DNA from: Chloroflexota bacterium
Lineage (GTDB): Bacteria; Chloroflexota; Dehalococcoidia; Lucifugimonadales; JAPUKM01
Assembly (NCBI GenBank): GCA_027295645.1
Contig: JAPUKM010000145.1
Coordinates: 1 to 9,198 of the forward strand
DNA: 9,198 nucleotides
Reading direction: 5' to 3'
Shown here: one piece after another, positions 1 through 5,132 of the stretch
Numbering within the stretch: the first letter of the stretch is position 1
Layout: each line of letters begins with the position of its first letter
The notes under the pieces: generated by a model
What the model saw: only the letters and a program-made list of their open reading frames with translations
What the model was told of the DNA's origin: nothing
Database searches by the model: none
Made by a program: the position numbers and the translations under genes

Positions 1-1
1 T

Positions 2-172
2 CAGGATGCCATCGTACGGGAGCTTCAGAACAACGCGGCCCGCGACCAGGAGGCGGCTCTCGCGGAGGGGGGGCGGATGGCGCAAAGACTGGCGCCCTAT
101 GTCCAGGACTTCTTCCAGGAGTGGGACCATTCAGGGGTGGAGCCCTATTACGCTGTGAACAGCCGGACGTAA
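2..172 (+). CDS. 3' end of an unrecognised protein (partial)
   Basis: An open frame enters from the left edge and ends at a TAA at 170-172, giving 56 residues of a C-terminus. The visible part is hydrophilic and probably helical, rich in Gln, Ala and Glu (it contains RELQNNAARDQEAAL). It then has a short aromatic tail that includes FFQEWDHSG and ends PYYAVNSRT. There is no membrane segment and no motif I can assign to a family. It is convergent with the ROK kinase, leaving only 18 bases between the two stop codons and no clear terminator. The reading frame is supported by the lack of stops up to the edge and by the tight fit against the next gene. The function cannot be judged from this fragment. 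Confidence 0.6.
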   Translation, partial: QDAIVRELQNNAARDQEAALAEGGRMAQRLAPYVQDFFQEWDHSGVEPYYAVNSRT

Positions 173-190
173 CGGCGTAAGGGGTGGCGT

Positions 191-1186
191 TTAGGAACCG
201 CGGTCCCCGGCCGGCGCGGCGTCACCGAATCGCTCCCAGGCCAGCGTCGCAGCACCTATCACGCCCGCGTGCTCGCCAAGGGCAGCGTTTGTGATTCGCA
301 GTGGCTCGGCGGCGACGGCCAGGGAGTAGCGGGGGACCCGTTCCTGAGCCATCTCCACCAGCTCGGGCAGTCCTTCAACCACGCCTCCGCCCAGGACCAC
401 CAGGCAAGGGTTGAAGGCATTCACCAGCGAAGCGATGCCCACAGAGAGGGCATCGCCGGTCTCCGTCACCAGCCGTTGGGCCAGAGGGTCTCCCTGATGG
501 GCGGCCTGAGAGACATGAGCCGCAGTCAGTTTTTCCCCACTGCCCTCCGCTAGGGCCATCAGGGCGGCCCCCGCCTCCGGGTCCACTGCCACCGCCTCCG
601 ACGCTCTCCGTGCTATGGCCCACCCGCCGGCCATGGCCTCCAGGTGCCCTCGATTGCCACACCGGCACTCCGGACCGTTCCTTTCGATGACGGTGTGGCC
701 CAGCTCACCGGCACTGCCGCCACAGCCAGCCAGCAGGCTCCCCGCGGCGATGACCCCGCCGCCGATGCCGGTGCCAACGAAGAGGCACACCATGTCCGTC
801 ACTCCCTGCCCGGCACCGTACCGCCACTCCCCCCAGGCGGCAGCCTGGACATCGTTGACCACCACCACAGGGAGGTCCAATGCCTTCTCAAGCTCCGCTT
901 GCAACGGTATGGTGTTCCAACCCGGAAGGTTTGGAGAGGCCCGCACCGTGCCTGTGGCCGGGTCTATCTGTCCCGCGGCCCCAACACCAGCACCGATCAC
1001 CTGCGCCTCAGCAACGGAGGCACGGAGCTCCTTGATACTTGTGGCTATGGATGCCACGGTAGCTTGGGGGTCGGCAGTGATGCCCGTGGCGCCTCGGCCG
1101 GCGGCCACAACGTTCCCGTTGGCATCCACCAGGGCTATGGCTACCTTCGTGCCGCCTAGATCAATCCCTACCATGACGGTTGCCAT
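191..1186 (-). CDS. ROK family sugar kinase (glucokinase-like)
   Basis: This 331-residue cytoplasmic protein has the normal length for a ROK-family kinase, which phosphorylates glucose or a related hexose or amino sugar using ATP. The N-terminal phosphate-binding DLGGTK motif is at residues 9-14. The catalytic Asp of the VNDVQAAAWGE block is D112, a glycine-rich GTGIGGG loop follows at about 138-144, and the ExGH motif is at 161-164. The ROK zinc signature is present at 174-183 as CRCGNRGHLE, so the third cysteine of the usual CxCGxxGC is His181. Inferred zinc ligands are H164, C174, C176 and possibly H181. The start chosen at 1186 follows an A-rich and G-rich tract (AAAGGGGGGGG) on the coding strand. 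M5 at 1174 is a weaker alternative. ROK repressors carry an N-terminal helix-turn-helix; this protein does not, so it is an enzyme rather than a regulator. The exact sugar cannot be told from the sequence. Confidence 0.92.
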   Translation of the reverse strand: MATVMVGIDLGGTKVAIALVDANGNVVAAGRGATGITADPQATVASIATSIKELRASVAEAQVIGAGVGAAGQIDPATGTVRASPNLPGWNTIPLQAELEKALDLPVVVVNDVQAAAWGEWRYGAGQGVTDMVCLFVGTGIGGGVIAAGSLLAGCGGSAGELGHTVIERNGPECRCGNRGHLEAMAGGWAIARRASEAVAVDPEAGAALMALAEGSGEKLTAAHVSQAAHQGDPLAQRLVTETGDALSVGIASLVNAFNPCLVVLGGGVVEGLPELVEMAQERVPRYSLAVAAEPLRITNAALGEHAGVIGAATLAWERFGDAAPAGDRGS

Positions 1187-1188
1187 CG

Positions 1189-1196
1189 CCCCCCCC
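1189..1196 (-). promoter_or_regulatory. G8 homopolymer in the ribosome-binding region of the ROK kinase
   Basis: On the minus strand eight consecutive G residues lie two bases upstream of the chosen ATG, preceded by AAA. The tract takes the place of a canonical AAAGGAGG. It can still pair with the anti-Shine-Dalgarno sequence partly through G-U pairs. Its length could vary by slippage, which would change the spacing to the start codon. Confidence 0.45.
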
Positions 1197-1240
1197 TTTA
1201 ATCAACCCTCGGAGCACCCGTTGTGTGCGGCCCTACATAT

Positions 1241-1279
1241 AAGACACGGCCCGACGGTACTATCGCCAGGCCGTGTCTT
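1241..1279 (-). terminator. Hairpin downstream of the thioredoxin-like gene
   Basis: A perfect 11-bp inverted repeat, AAGACACGGCC at 1241-1251 and GGCCGTGTCTT at 1269-1279, encloses a 17-base loop. It lies 37 bases beyond the stop codon of the minus-strand thioredoxin-like gene and about 55 bases before the ROK start. Leftward transcription would leave the hairpin into TTATATG, so there is no long U-run. It is therefore a weak intrinsic terminator, a 3'-end stabiliser, or possibly a regulatory structure in the leader of the ROK gene. Confidence 0.5.
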
Positions 1280-1296
1280 TCAATGGCTATCTCGGC

Positions 1297-1325
1297 TATG
1301 GAGTAGTCGGCTCGACTACTCCATA
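1297..1325 (-). repeat. Perfect 13-bp inverted repeat spanning a stop codon
   Basis: The arms TATGGAGTAGTCG (1297-1309) and CGACTACTCCATA (1313-1325) are perfect complements with a 3-base spacer, GCT. On the coding strand the upstream arm contains the last codons (Met, Glu) and the TAG stop of the thioredoxin-like protein. The RNA would fold into a tight hairpin right at translation termination. No T-run follows. Together with the 1241-1279 hairpin it makes two stem-loops in tandem at this gene end. Confidence 0.7.
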
Positions 1326-1906
1326 TTCAGGTGTTGCGCCACTATCTGGCGCATCTCGACCACAGACTCCTGTTGCCAGGCCGGGAAGCGCGCCCGGTTC
1401 CGGGTGCGAAGCTCCGCTCGGGCTGTTTGCTCATCAGCGTCGGGTAGATCCCGCTTTATCTGCTCCTCTATTTGAGCTCGCTCCTGACTGGCCGCCTTGG
1501 GCCGCTCGATCCAGTGACCGATGTACTTGTGGTCCCGCGTGTAGAAGACGGCCACCGGGATGGACATGTGCTCGCCGTTATTCAGAAATTCGTTCATGAT
1601 ATCCAGATGGGAGTCTCTGGGGAAGACCCGCATCTCCATACCTGACGCCTCGGAGATCCGTGCCATTATAGGCATTCCGCGATATACGTCGGGACACCAG
1701 TCCTCTCCTATGACCAGCATCTTGGCCGGCCCGTCGGGATGCTGGACGGCCTTGCTGAAAAACTCGGCGTCCTCCGTGGTGAGCTGGAACTGGTCGTACA
1801 GGCTCTGGAACTGGTCCTTGTTCACATTGATCTGTGCTATATAGTCCGTGTAGTTGAGCCCCTGATTGAACCGTTCCGGGGTGACTACGCTGGTCTTCTC
1901 TGCCAT
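1316..1906 (-). CDS. Thioredoxin-fold family protein with a single active-site Cys
   Basis: This 196-residue soluble protein resembles the Thioredoxin_9-type family, whose members normally carry WCPDC or WCGDC. A helical N-terminal part (about 1-60) leads into a beta strand (KMLVIGED) and the active-site turn WCPDV at 70-74. Cys71 is kept, but the second Cys of CxxC is Val74, and Cys71 is the only cysteine in the protein. The thioredoxin cis-proline loop is present as SIPVAVFY, with Pro117. The C-terminal 60 residues are charged and likely helical, rich in Arg, Glu and Gln. I chose the start at 1906 because AAAGGAGG (minus strand, 1912-1919) sits just upstream; an in-frame ATG at 1966 has no such site. 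The gene lies 101 bases downstream of the glutaredoxin-like gene on the same strand, so co-transcription is plausible. A monothiol mechanism or a non-redox role is inferred, not shown. Confidence 0.82.
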   Translation of the reverse strand: MAEKTSVVTPERFNQGLNYTDYIAQINVNKDQFQSLYDQFQLTTEDAEFFSKAVQHPDGPAKMLVIGEDWCPDVYRGMPIMARISEASGMEMRVFPRDSHLDIMNEFLNNGEHMSIPVAVFYTRDHKYIGHWIERPKAASQERAQIEEQIKRDLPDADEQTARAELRTRNRARFPAWQQESVVEMRQIVAQHLNME

Positions 1907-1979
1907 GGCTCCCTCCTTTACGTTTCCGAAGTACCTGGTTGGGCAGGGTAGGGGATGTCTTCCCACCTGCCGGAGTTCT

Positions 1980-1998
1980 TAGGCGGCGCCGCCGCCTA
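1980..1998 (-). terminator. GC-rich palindrome between the glutaredoxin and thioredoxin-like genes
   Basis: The 19-base sequence at 1980-1998 is a palindrome: TAGGCGGC, a 3-base centre, then GCCGCCTA. It lies 9 bases past the glutaredoxin-like stop codon. As RNA it would make an 8-bp, almost wholly GC stem with a 3-base loop. No U-run follows on either strand, so it may attenuate or protect a transcript end rather than fully terminate. Confidence 0.35.
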
Positions 1999-2007
1999 CT
2001 CGATCGC

Positions 2008-2229
2008 TCAGCCTATCTCATCCTCAAACCCGATCTCAACCTTTCCATCCGGGTAGACAACGATTGGGACCTCCCCCCCGAACCCCAGGGCCTCGTCCAA
2101 CCACGCCTGGCTCTTGTCCACCTGGCGCTCCTCGAAGGCAATGCCCCGCTCTGTCCAGGCGGTGCGCAGGCTCGCGCAGGCCGGGCAGGTGGTCAACGTG
2201 TATACGGTGGGGATAGCCTCTGTGGTCAT
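2008..2229 (-). CDS. Small glutaredoxin-like protein (CPAC active site)
   Basis: The product is 73 residues, typical of minimal glutaredoxin or NrdH-like proteins that carry out thiol-disulfide exchange in the cytoplasm. The active site TTCPACASL puts Cys15 and Cys18 in a CxxC after the first beta strand (PTVYTL). A cis-proline loop, GGEVPIVVY with Pro55, follows. The C-terminus is acidic (GFEDEIG). The chosen ATG at 2229 has GGAGG (minus strand, 2234-2238) four bases upstream. The frame stays open further upstream. An alternative GTG at 2310 would add about 27 residues, mostly a basic start (RLR) and a hydrophobic stretch resembling a signal peptide or anchor. The standard family length and the ribosome-binding site favour the short form. 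It precedes the monothiol thioredoxin-like gene and may act in the same thiol pathway. Confidence 0.8.
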   Translation of the reverse strand: MTTEAIPTVYTLTTCPACASLRTAWTERGIAFEERQVDKSQAWLDEALGFGGEVPIVVYPDGKVEIGFEDEIG

Positions 2230-2364
2230 ACGTCCTCCAGCAACGGTCTGCTGTGCGGCAAGAAACATCAGTATAACGGGAGCGGCCACGATTGCCAACC
2301 GTAGCCGCACAAGACACCCGCCCACCGGATTAGGAGTGGAAGCAAATATTCTGGCGGCACGCAG

Positions 2365-2459
2365 GAGTATTCTTAGAGGAAAGGGCGAATTCATAGCGGA
2401 TTACCAGCAGACTCTTGACATATACCAGATTGTTTGGCAGAATATTCAGAGTATTCTTA
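2365..2459. repeat. Direct repeat and AT-rich boxes around the promoter of the winged-helix gene
   Basis: The 11-mer GAGTATTCTTA occurs exactly at 2365-2375 and again at 2449-2459, 84 bases apart, which is about eight DNA helix turns. The second copy overlaps the predicted transcription start. Between them lie the palindrome GAATATTC at 2440-2447 and an inverted pair, AGAATA at 2439-2444 with TATTCT at 2452-2457. This arrangement looks like an operator for a dimeric DNA-binding protein, possibly the adjacent winged-helix product. That assignment is inference. Confidence 0.45.
2415..2443 (+). promoter_or_regulatory. Sigma70-type promoter of the winged-helix gene
   Basis: A perfect -35 box TTGACA (2415-2420) is followed by a 17-base spacer and CAGAAT (2438-2443). 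CAGAAT matches four of six positions of TATAAT, including the conserved second A and final T. Transcription would begin near 2450, leaving a leader of about 30 bases before the ATG at 2480. The -10 box overlaps an AT-rich palindrome that could bind a repressor. Confidence 0.6.
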
Positions 2460-2479
2460 AGAGTAAGCAGGGGGAAGTC

Positions 2480-3199
2480 ATGGCGAAGCTTGGAACCTAC
2501 TCATATCCAGACATCCGATTCAGTGATGCCGTGGAGATAGCGGGCCGGATAATGAACAAGTTCCGTGGCAGCGTTACCGTAAAGGGACTTGCATGGGAAT
2601 TGGGTATGGCGGAGAACAGCGGAACCCTGTTTGCCAAGGTGGCGGCCCTACGGGACTTCGGTCTTGTGGAGGGCAGAGGTGAGCTACGTGTATCAGCCCT
2701 TGCCCAGCGGATCCTTCATCCGAACAGCTCTGAGGAGGGCCGGAGGGCGCGGGCCGAGGCGTTTCACCGGGTTGACCTCCTGCAGACCCTGTACGAAAGG
2801 TTTGAGGGCGAGGCTCCTGATGATATGAGCTTGATGGTGACGTTGGAGGAGATCACCCGGGTCCCAAGAGATGAGATCGTAAAGCGGTTTACACTCATCC
2901 AGAAGCATCTCTCAGATGCTGCTCGAGTCTTGGGGCGTATCGGTGCCTCTGCCGCGCAACCTTCCGCAGATGTGCACCAACAGCTCTCCGATGCTCCACC
3001 GGAAGCTCGGAGCCATGCCGGAGAGCCTCCGGCATACTCCTCCGGCCTGTACCTGGACGCCGGAGACCTCCACCTTTCGGTGCCCCTTACCGCGGCCTAT
3101 ATCGATGTGGCCATCAATCTGCTTCAGACCTTTAGGGTAAAGATGGGCGAACCGGTGGCAGAGGCCGGGCATGGTGGGGATAGCGGCACATCCTCGTAA
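2480..3199 (+). CDS. Probable winged-helix DNA-binding protein of unknown role
   Basis: This is a 239-residue soluble protein. I do not recognise a named family, but residues about 13-80 have the pattern of a winged helix. They include a helix (DAVEIAGRIMNKFRG), a second helix-turn-helix-like part (VTVKGLAWELGM, then SGTLFAKVAALRDFGLVEG), and a wing followed by LRVSALAQRILHP. Residues about 85-152 are charged helices (EEGRRARAEAFHRVDLLQTL, then EEITRVPRDEIVKRFTLIQK). Residues about 155-190 are a low-complexity linker rich in Ala, Ser and Pro. A final domain from 190 (SGLYLDAGDLHLSVPLTAAY) ends in a Gly/Ser-rich tail. There is no membrane segment. The ATG at 2480 was chosen because AGGGGGA (2469-2475) precedes it and the protein similarity pattern begins there; the frame is open further upstream through the promoter. 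A role as regulator of its own promoter or of the divergent redox genes is possible but unproven. Confidence 0.72.
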   Translation: MAKLGTYSYPDIRFSDAVEIAGRIMNKFRGSVTVKGLAWELGMAENSGTLFAKVAALRDFGLVEGRGELRVSALAQRILHPNSSEEGRRARAEAFHRVDLLQTLYERFEGEAPDDMSLMVTLEEITRVPRDEIVKRFTLIQKHLSDAARVLGRIGASAAQPSADVHQQLSDAPPEARSHAGEPPAYSSGLYLDAGDLHLSVPLTAAYIDVAINLLQTFRVKMGEPVAEAGHGGDSGTSS

Positions 3200-3222
3200 C
3201 CTGCGCCCGCACCGCGAAATAG

Positions 3223-3257
3223 AAAAGCCCCTGGCCTACCGAGGCCAGGGGCTTTTT
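3223..3257. terminator. Bidirectional Rho-independent terminator
   Basis: The stem arms GCCCCTGGCCT (3227-3237) and AGGCCAGGGGC (3242-3252) are perfect 11-bp complements around a 4-base loop. They are flanked by AAAA on the left and TTTTT on the right. It serves the plus-strand winged-helix gene ending at 3199 and, read leftward, the minus-strand glycosylase-like gene ending at 3259, whose transcript would run into a U-tract from the A-run. Confidence 0.93.
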
Positions 3258-3258
3258 C

Positions 3259-3711
3259 TTAGCTGTTCCGCTCTTCCCAGTCCGGAACCGGTTCATCTAC
3301 CAGCCACAGAAAGACGAACAGGCCGGTGGGCCCAAGGTTCAAAAACTGGTCTACCAGGAGCTTCCGCTTCTGGGCGTAGGGGAGGCTGTCCAGCGTGCGG
3401 AGATAGCCGTGGAAGGAGCCGTGCTCGTCGGCCAGGTCGACCATCGTTCGCGCGTTCTCGATAGTCGCCATCACCTTGCGCCGGTTCCGGACGATTCCCG
3501 GGTCGGCAAGCAGCCGCTCCAGGTCGCCCTCGCCGTAGGCGGCCACCCGTTGCACGGTGAAACCGTCGAAGGACCGCTGGAAGTCGGGCCACTTCTGGCG
3601 GATTACCATCCAGCTGAACCCAGACTGGAAGACCGCCTTGGTCAGCATCTCCAAATAGCCGCTGTCGTCCGCTGGCTTTGCCCTGGGCGGTATCTCGTGG
3701 CCGTGAGCCAT
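3259..3711 (-). CDS. Short DNA-3-methyladenine glycosylase I (TagA)-like protein
   Basis: The 150-residue product matches the core of the Tag family of helix-hairpin-helix base-excision glycosylases. The FQSGFSWMVIRQKWPDFQRS block at 28-47 parallels the QAGLSW region of E. coli Tag. VAAYGEGDLERLLADPGIVR (56-75) and NRRKVMATIENART (76-89) parallel its AGIIRHRGKIQAIIGNAR region. The protein is shorter than E. coli Tag (about 187 residues) and lacks its N-terminal Cys and C-terminal His/Cys zinc ligands. The Glu that binds the methylated base in Tag (LEGQQAG) aligns with Ala here (KAVFQSG). It therefore looks like a divergent subfamily with uncertain substrate. The start at 3711 is set by GGAGGAGG at 3717-3724 (minus strand); a longer in-frame ATG at 3837 has no such support. 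The gene ends at the shared terminator and is divergent from the CoA-transferase gene. Confidence 0.82.
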   Translation of the reverse strand: MAHGHEIPPRAKPADDSGYLEMLTKAVFQSGFSWMVIRQKWPDFQRSFDGFTVQRVAAYGEGDLERLLADPGIVRNRRKVMATIENARTMVDLADEHGSFHGYLRTLDSLPYAQKRKLLVDQFLNLGPTGLFVFLWLVDEPVPDWEERNS

Positions 3712-3899
3712 GGAGCCCTCCTCCGTCGGCGAAATCTCCACTCCTTGCCAAGAGAGCGGCAATGGACAACAATGCACCTCTGTTGCTAATCCTGAGGATA
3801 ACCTTACCACAGGGCCAGAGCCCACACGTTTAGCCATCAGGGCCGCGTGGCCCGGAGCGTGATCGCATTCGATAGCTCACTCACGGATGGGAGGCAGAT

Positions 3900-5132
3900 A
3901 TGCTGGACGGTATAAGGGTGATTGACCTCACCCGTGCTCTGGCGGGGCCTACATGCACCCGCCTCCTGGCGGATCTGGGAGCCGAGGTGATCAAGATTGA
4001 GCCTCCGGGTGGCGACTTCACCCGTGGCTTCCCTCAACTCAAAGAGGGAATCAGCGGGTACTTCTTGCAAAGAAACTATGGGAAGAAGAGCCTCTGTGTG
4101 GACCTCAAGGAGGAGGAGGGCAGGCGGATCGTCCGGGATCTGGTGGCCATGTCAGATGTGGTGGTGGAGAACTACAAGCCCGGAGTCATGGAGAGGCTGG
4201 GCCTTGAGTTTGGTACGCTGACCCAACTCAATCCGAAAATTATCGTATGCTCCATATCAGGGTACGGGCAGTACGGCCCCTATCGAGACAGGGCGGCGGG
4301 CGACCACGCCATTCAGGCGATGAGCGGCCTTATGTGGATGACAGGAGAGGAGCAGGGCTCGCCGACATGGGGTGGTAGTGCCTACACCGACGTTGGGGCC
4401 GGTGTTCATGCCTTTGGGGCCATCTGTGCCGCCCTGCTCCGCCGCGAGCGCACGGGCGAGGGCGAGCGGATCGATGTCTCTCTCTTCGACTGCGCCTTCT
4501 GGCAGCACGAGTTTGCCGTGGAGCAGTTTCTCCAGAGTGATGGCATGGTGAAGCCTAAACGGATGGGTAGCCGCAGAGCCGGCACGGCCCCCTCCGGCAT
4601 TTACCGCGGTCGTGACGGCTATATCGCCCTCGTCGTCTTCTCCGACAGCGGATGGCAGACGCTGGCGGAGGCCATCGGTCGGCCCGAGCTTGCACAGGAC
4701 CCGCGATTCATCAGCAGGGAGGCCCGCTGGGCCCACGCCGACGATGTCGATCAGATCGTTGAGCGGTGGCTGATGGAGCAGGACACAGTTGAGGAGGCCG
4801 TGACCATTCTTGCGGACCGGTTCGGGTTGCCTTGCGCCAAGGTGATGACCGTGGAGGAGGCTGTCCAGAGCCCGCAGGTCCGTGAACGGGAGCTTCTGAC
4901 GGAGGTGGACGATCGGGTGTTGGGGAAGGTGATGGTTCAAAGTCGACCAGTGAAATTCTCTCACGGAGTGGCGGCTCCAACCGTATCGGCGCCCCTTCTG
5001 GGAGAGCATACACGTCCGGTCCTGAGGGACCTGCTGGGACTCTCCGATGCTCGGATCCAGGAGCTGCTTGGAGACGGTGTGCTCCAGGTCGACGACAGGG
5101 TCCTACCTCTAGTAATGGGAGAGGAGGCCTAG
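3900..5132 (+). CDS. CaiB/BaiF family III CoA-transferase
   Basis: This 410-residue cytoplasmic protein has the family's full length and moves CoA between carboxylic acids, in the manner of formyl-CoA or carnitine CoA-transferases. The N-terminal signature GIRVIDLTRALAGP (4-17) and LLADLGAEVIKIEPPGGD (22-39) form the CoA-binding Rossmann part. RNYGKKSLCVDLK (58-70) and DVVVENYKPGVMERLGL (86-102) follow. The catalytic aspartate that forms the acyl anhydride is D164 in AYTDVGAGVH. The C-terminal region has the usual small-domain helices and a sequence rich in GLPCAKV and REL motifs. The start at 3900 follows GGGAGG (3889-3894) five bases upstream. Its substrate is not evident. The convergent neighbour is an amidohydrolase, a combination that would fit degradation of organic or aromatic acids, though the opposite orientation argues against one operon. 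Confidence 0.93.
   Translation: MLDGIRVIDLTRALAGPTCTRLLADLGAEVIKIEPPGGDFTRGFPQLKEGISGYFLQRNYGKKSLCVDLKEEEGRRIVRDLVAMSDVVVENYKPGVMERLGLEFGTLTQLNPKIIVCSISGYGQYGPYRDRAAGDHAIQAMSGLMWMTGEEQGSPTWGGSAYTDVGAGVHAFGAICAALLRRERTGEGERIDVSLFDCAFWQHEFAVEQFLQSDGMVKPKRMGSRRAGTAPSGIYRGRDGYIALVVFSDSGWQTLAEAIGRPELAQDPRFISREARWAHADDVDQIVERWLMEQDTVEEAVTILADRFGLPCAKVMTVEEAVQSPQVRERELLTEVDDRVLGKVMVQSRPVKFSHGVAAPTVSAPLLGEHTRPVLRDLLGLSDARIQELLGDGVLQVDDRVLPLVMGEEA

Noticed and set aside
615..1475. Long plus-strand open frame opposite the ROK and thioredoxin-like genes
   Set aside because: It runs antisense to well-supported genes, has composition expected from GC-rich shadow frames, and contains no recognisable domain.
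2114..2479. N-terminal extension of the winged-helix protein from 2114
   Set aside because: It would run through the glutaredoxin gene's antisense and through the TTGACA promoter. The ATG at 2480 has its own ribosome-binding site and starts the conserved-looking domain.
3788..3799. ATCCTGAGGAT palindrome in the gap between the glycosylase-like and CoA-transferase genes
   Set aside because: A 5-1-5 palindrome is short enough to occur by chance, and there is no clear promoter beside it. The rest of the 188-base gap (3712-3899) shows only the two ribosome-binding sites.
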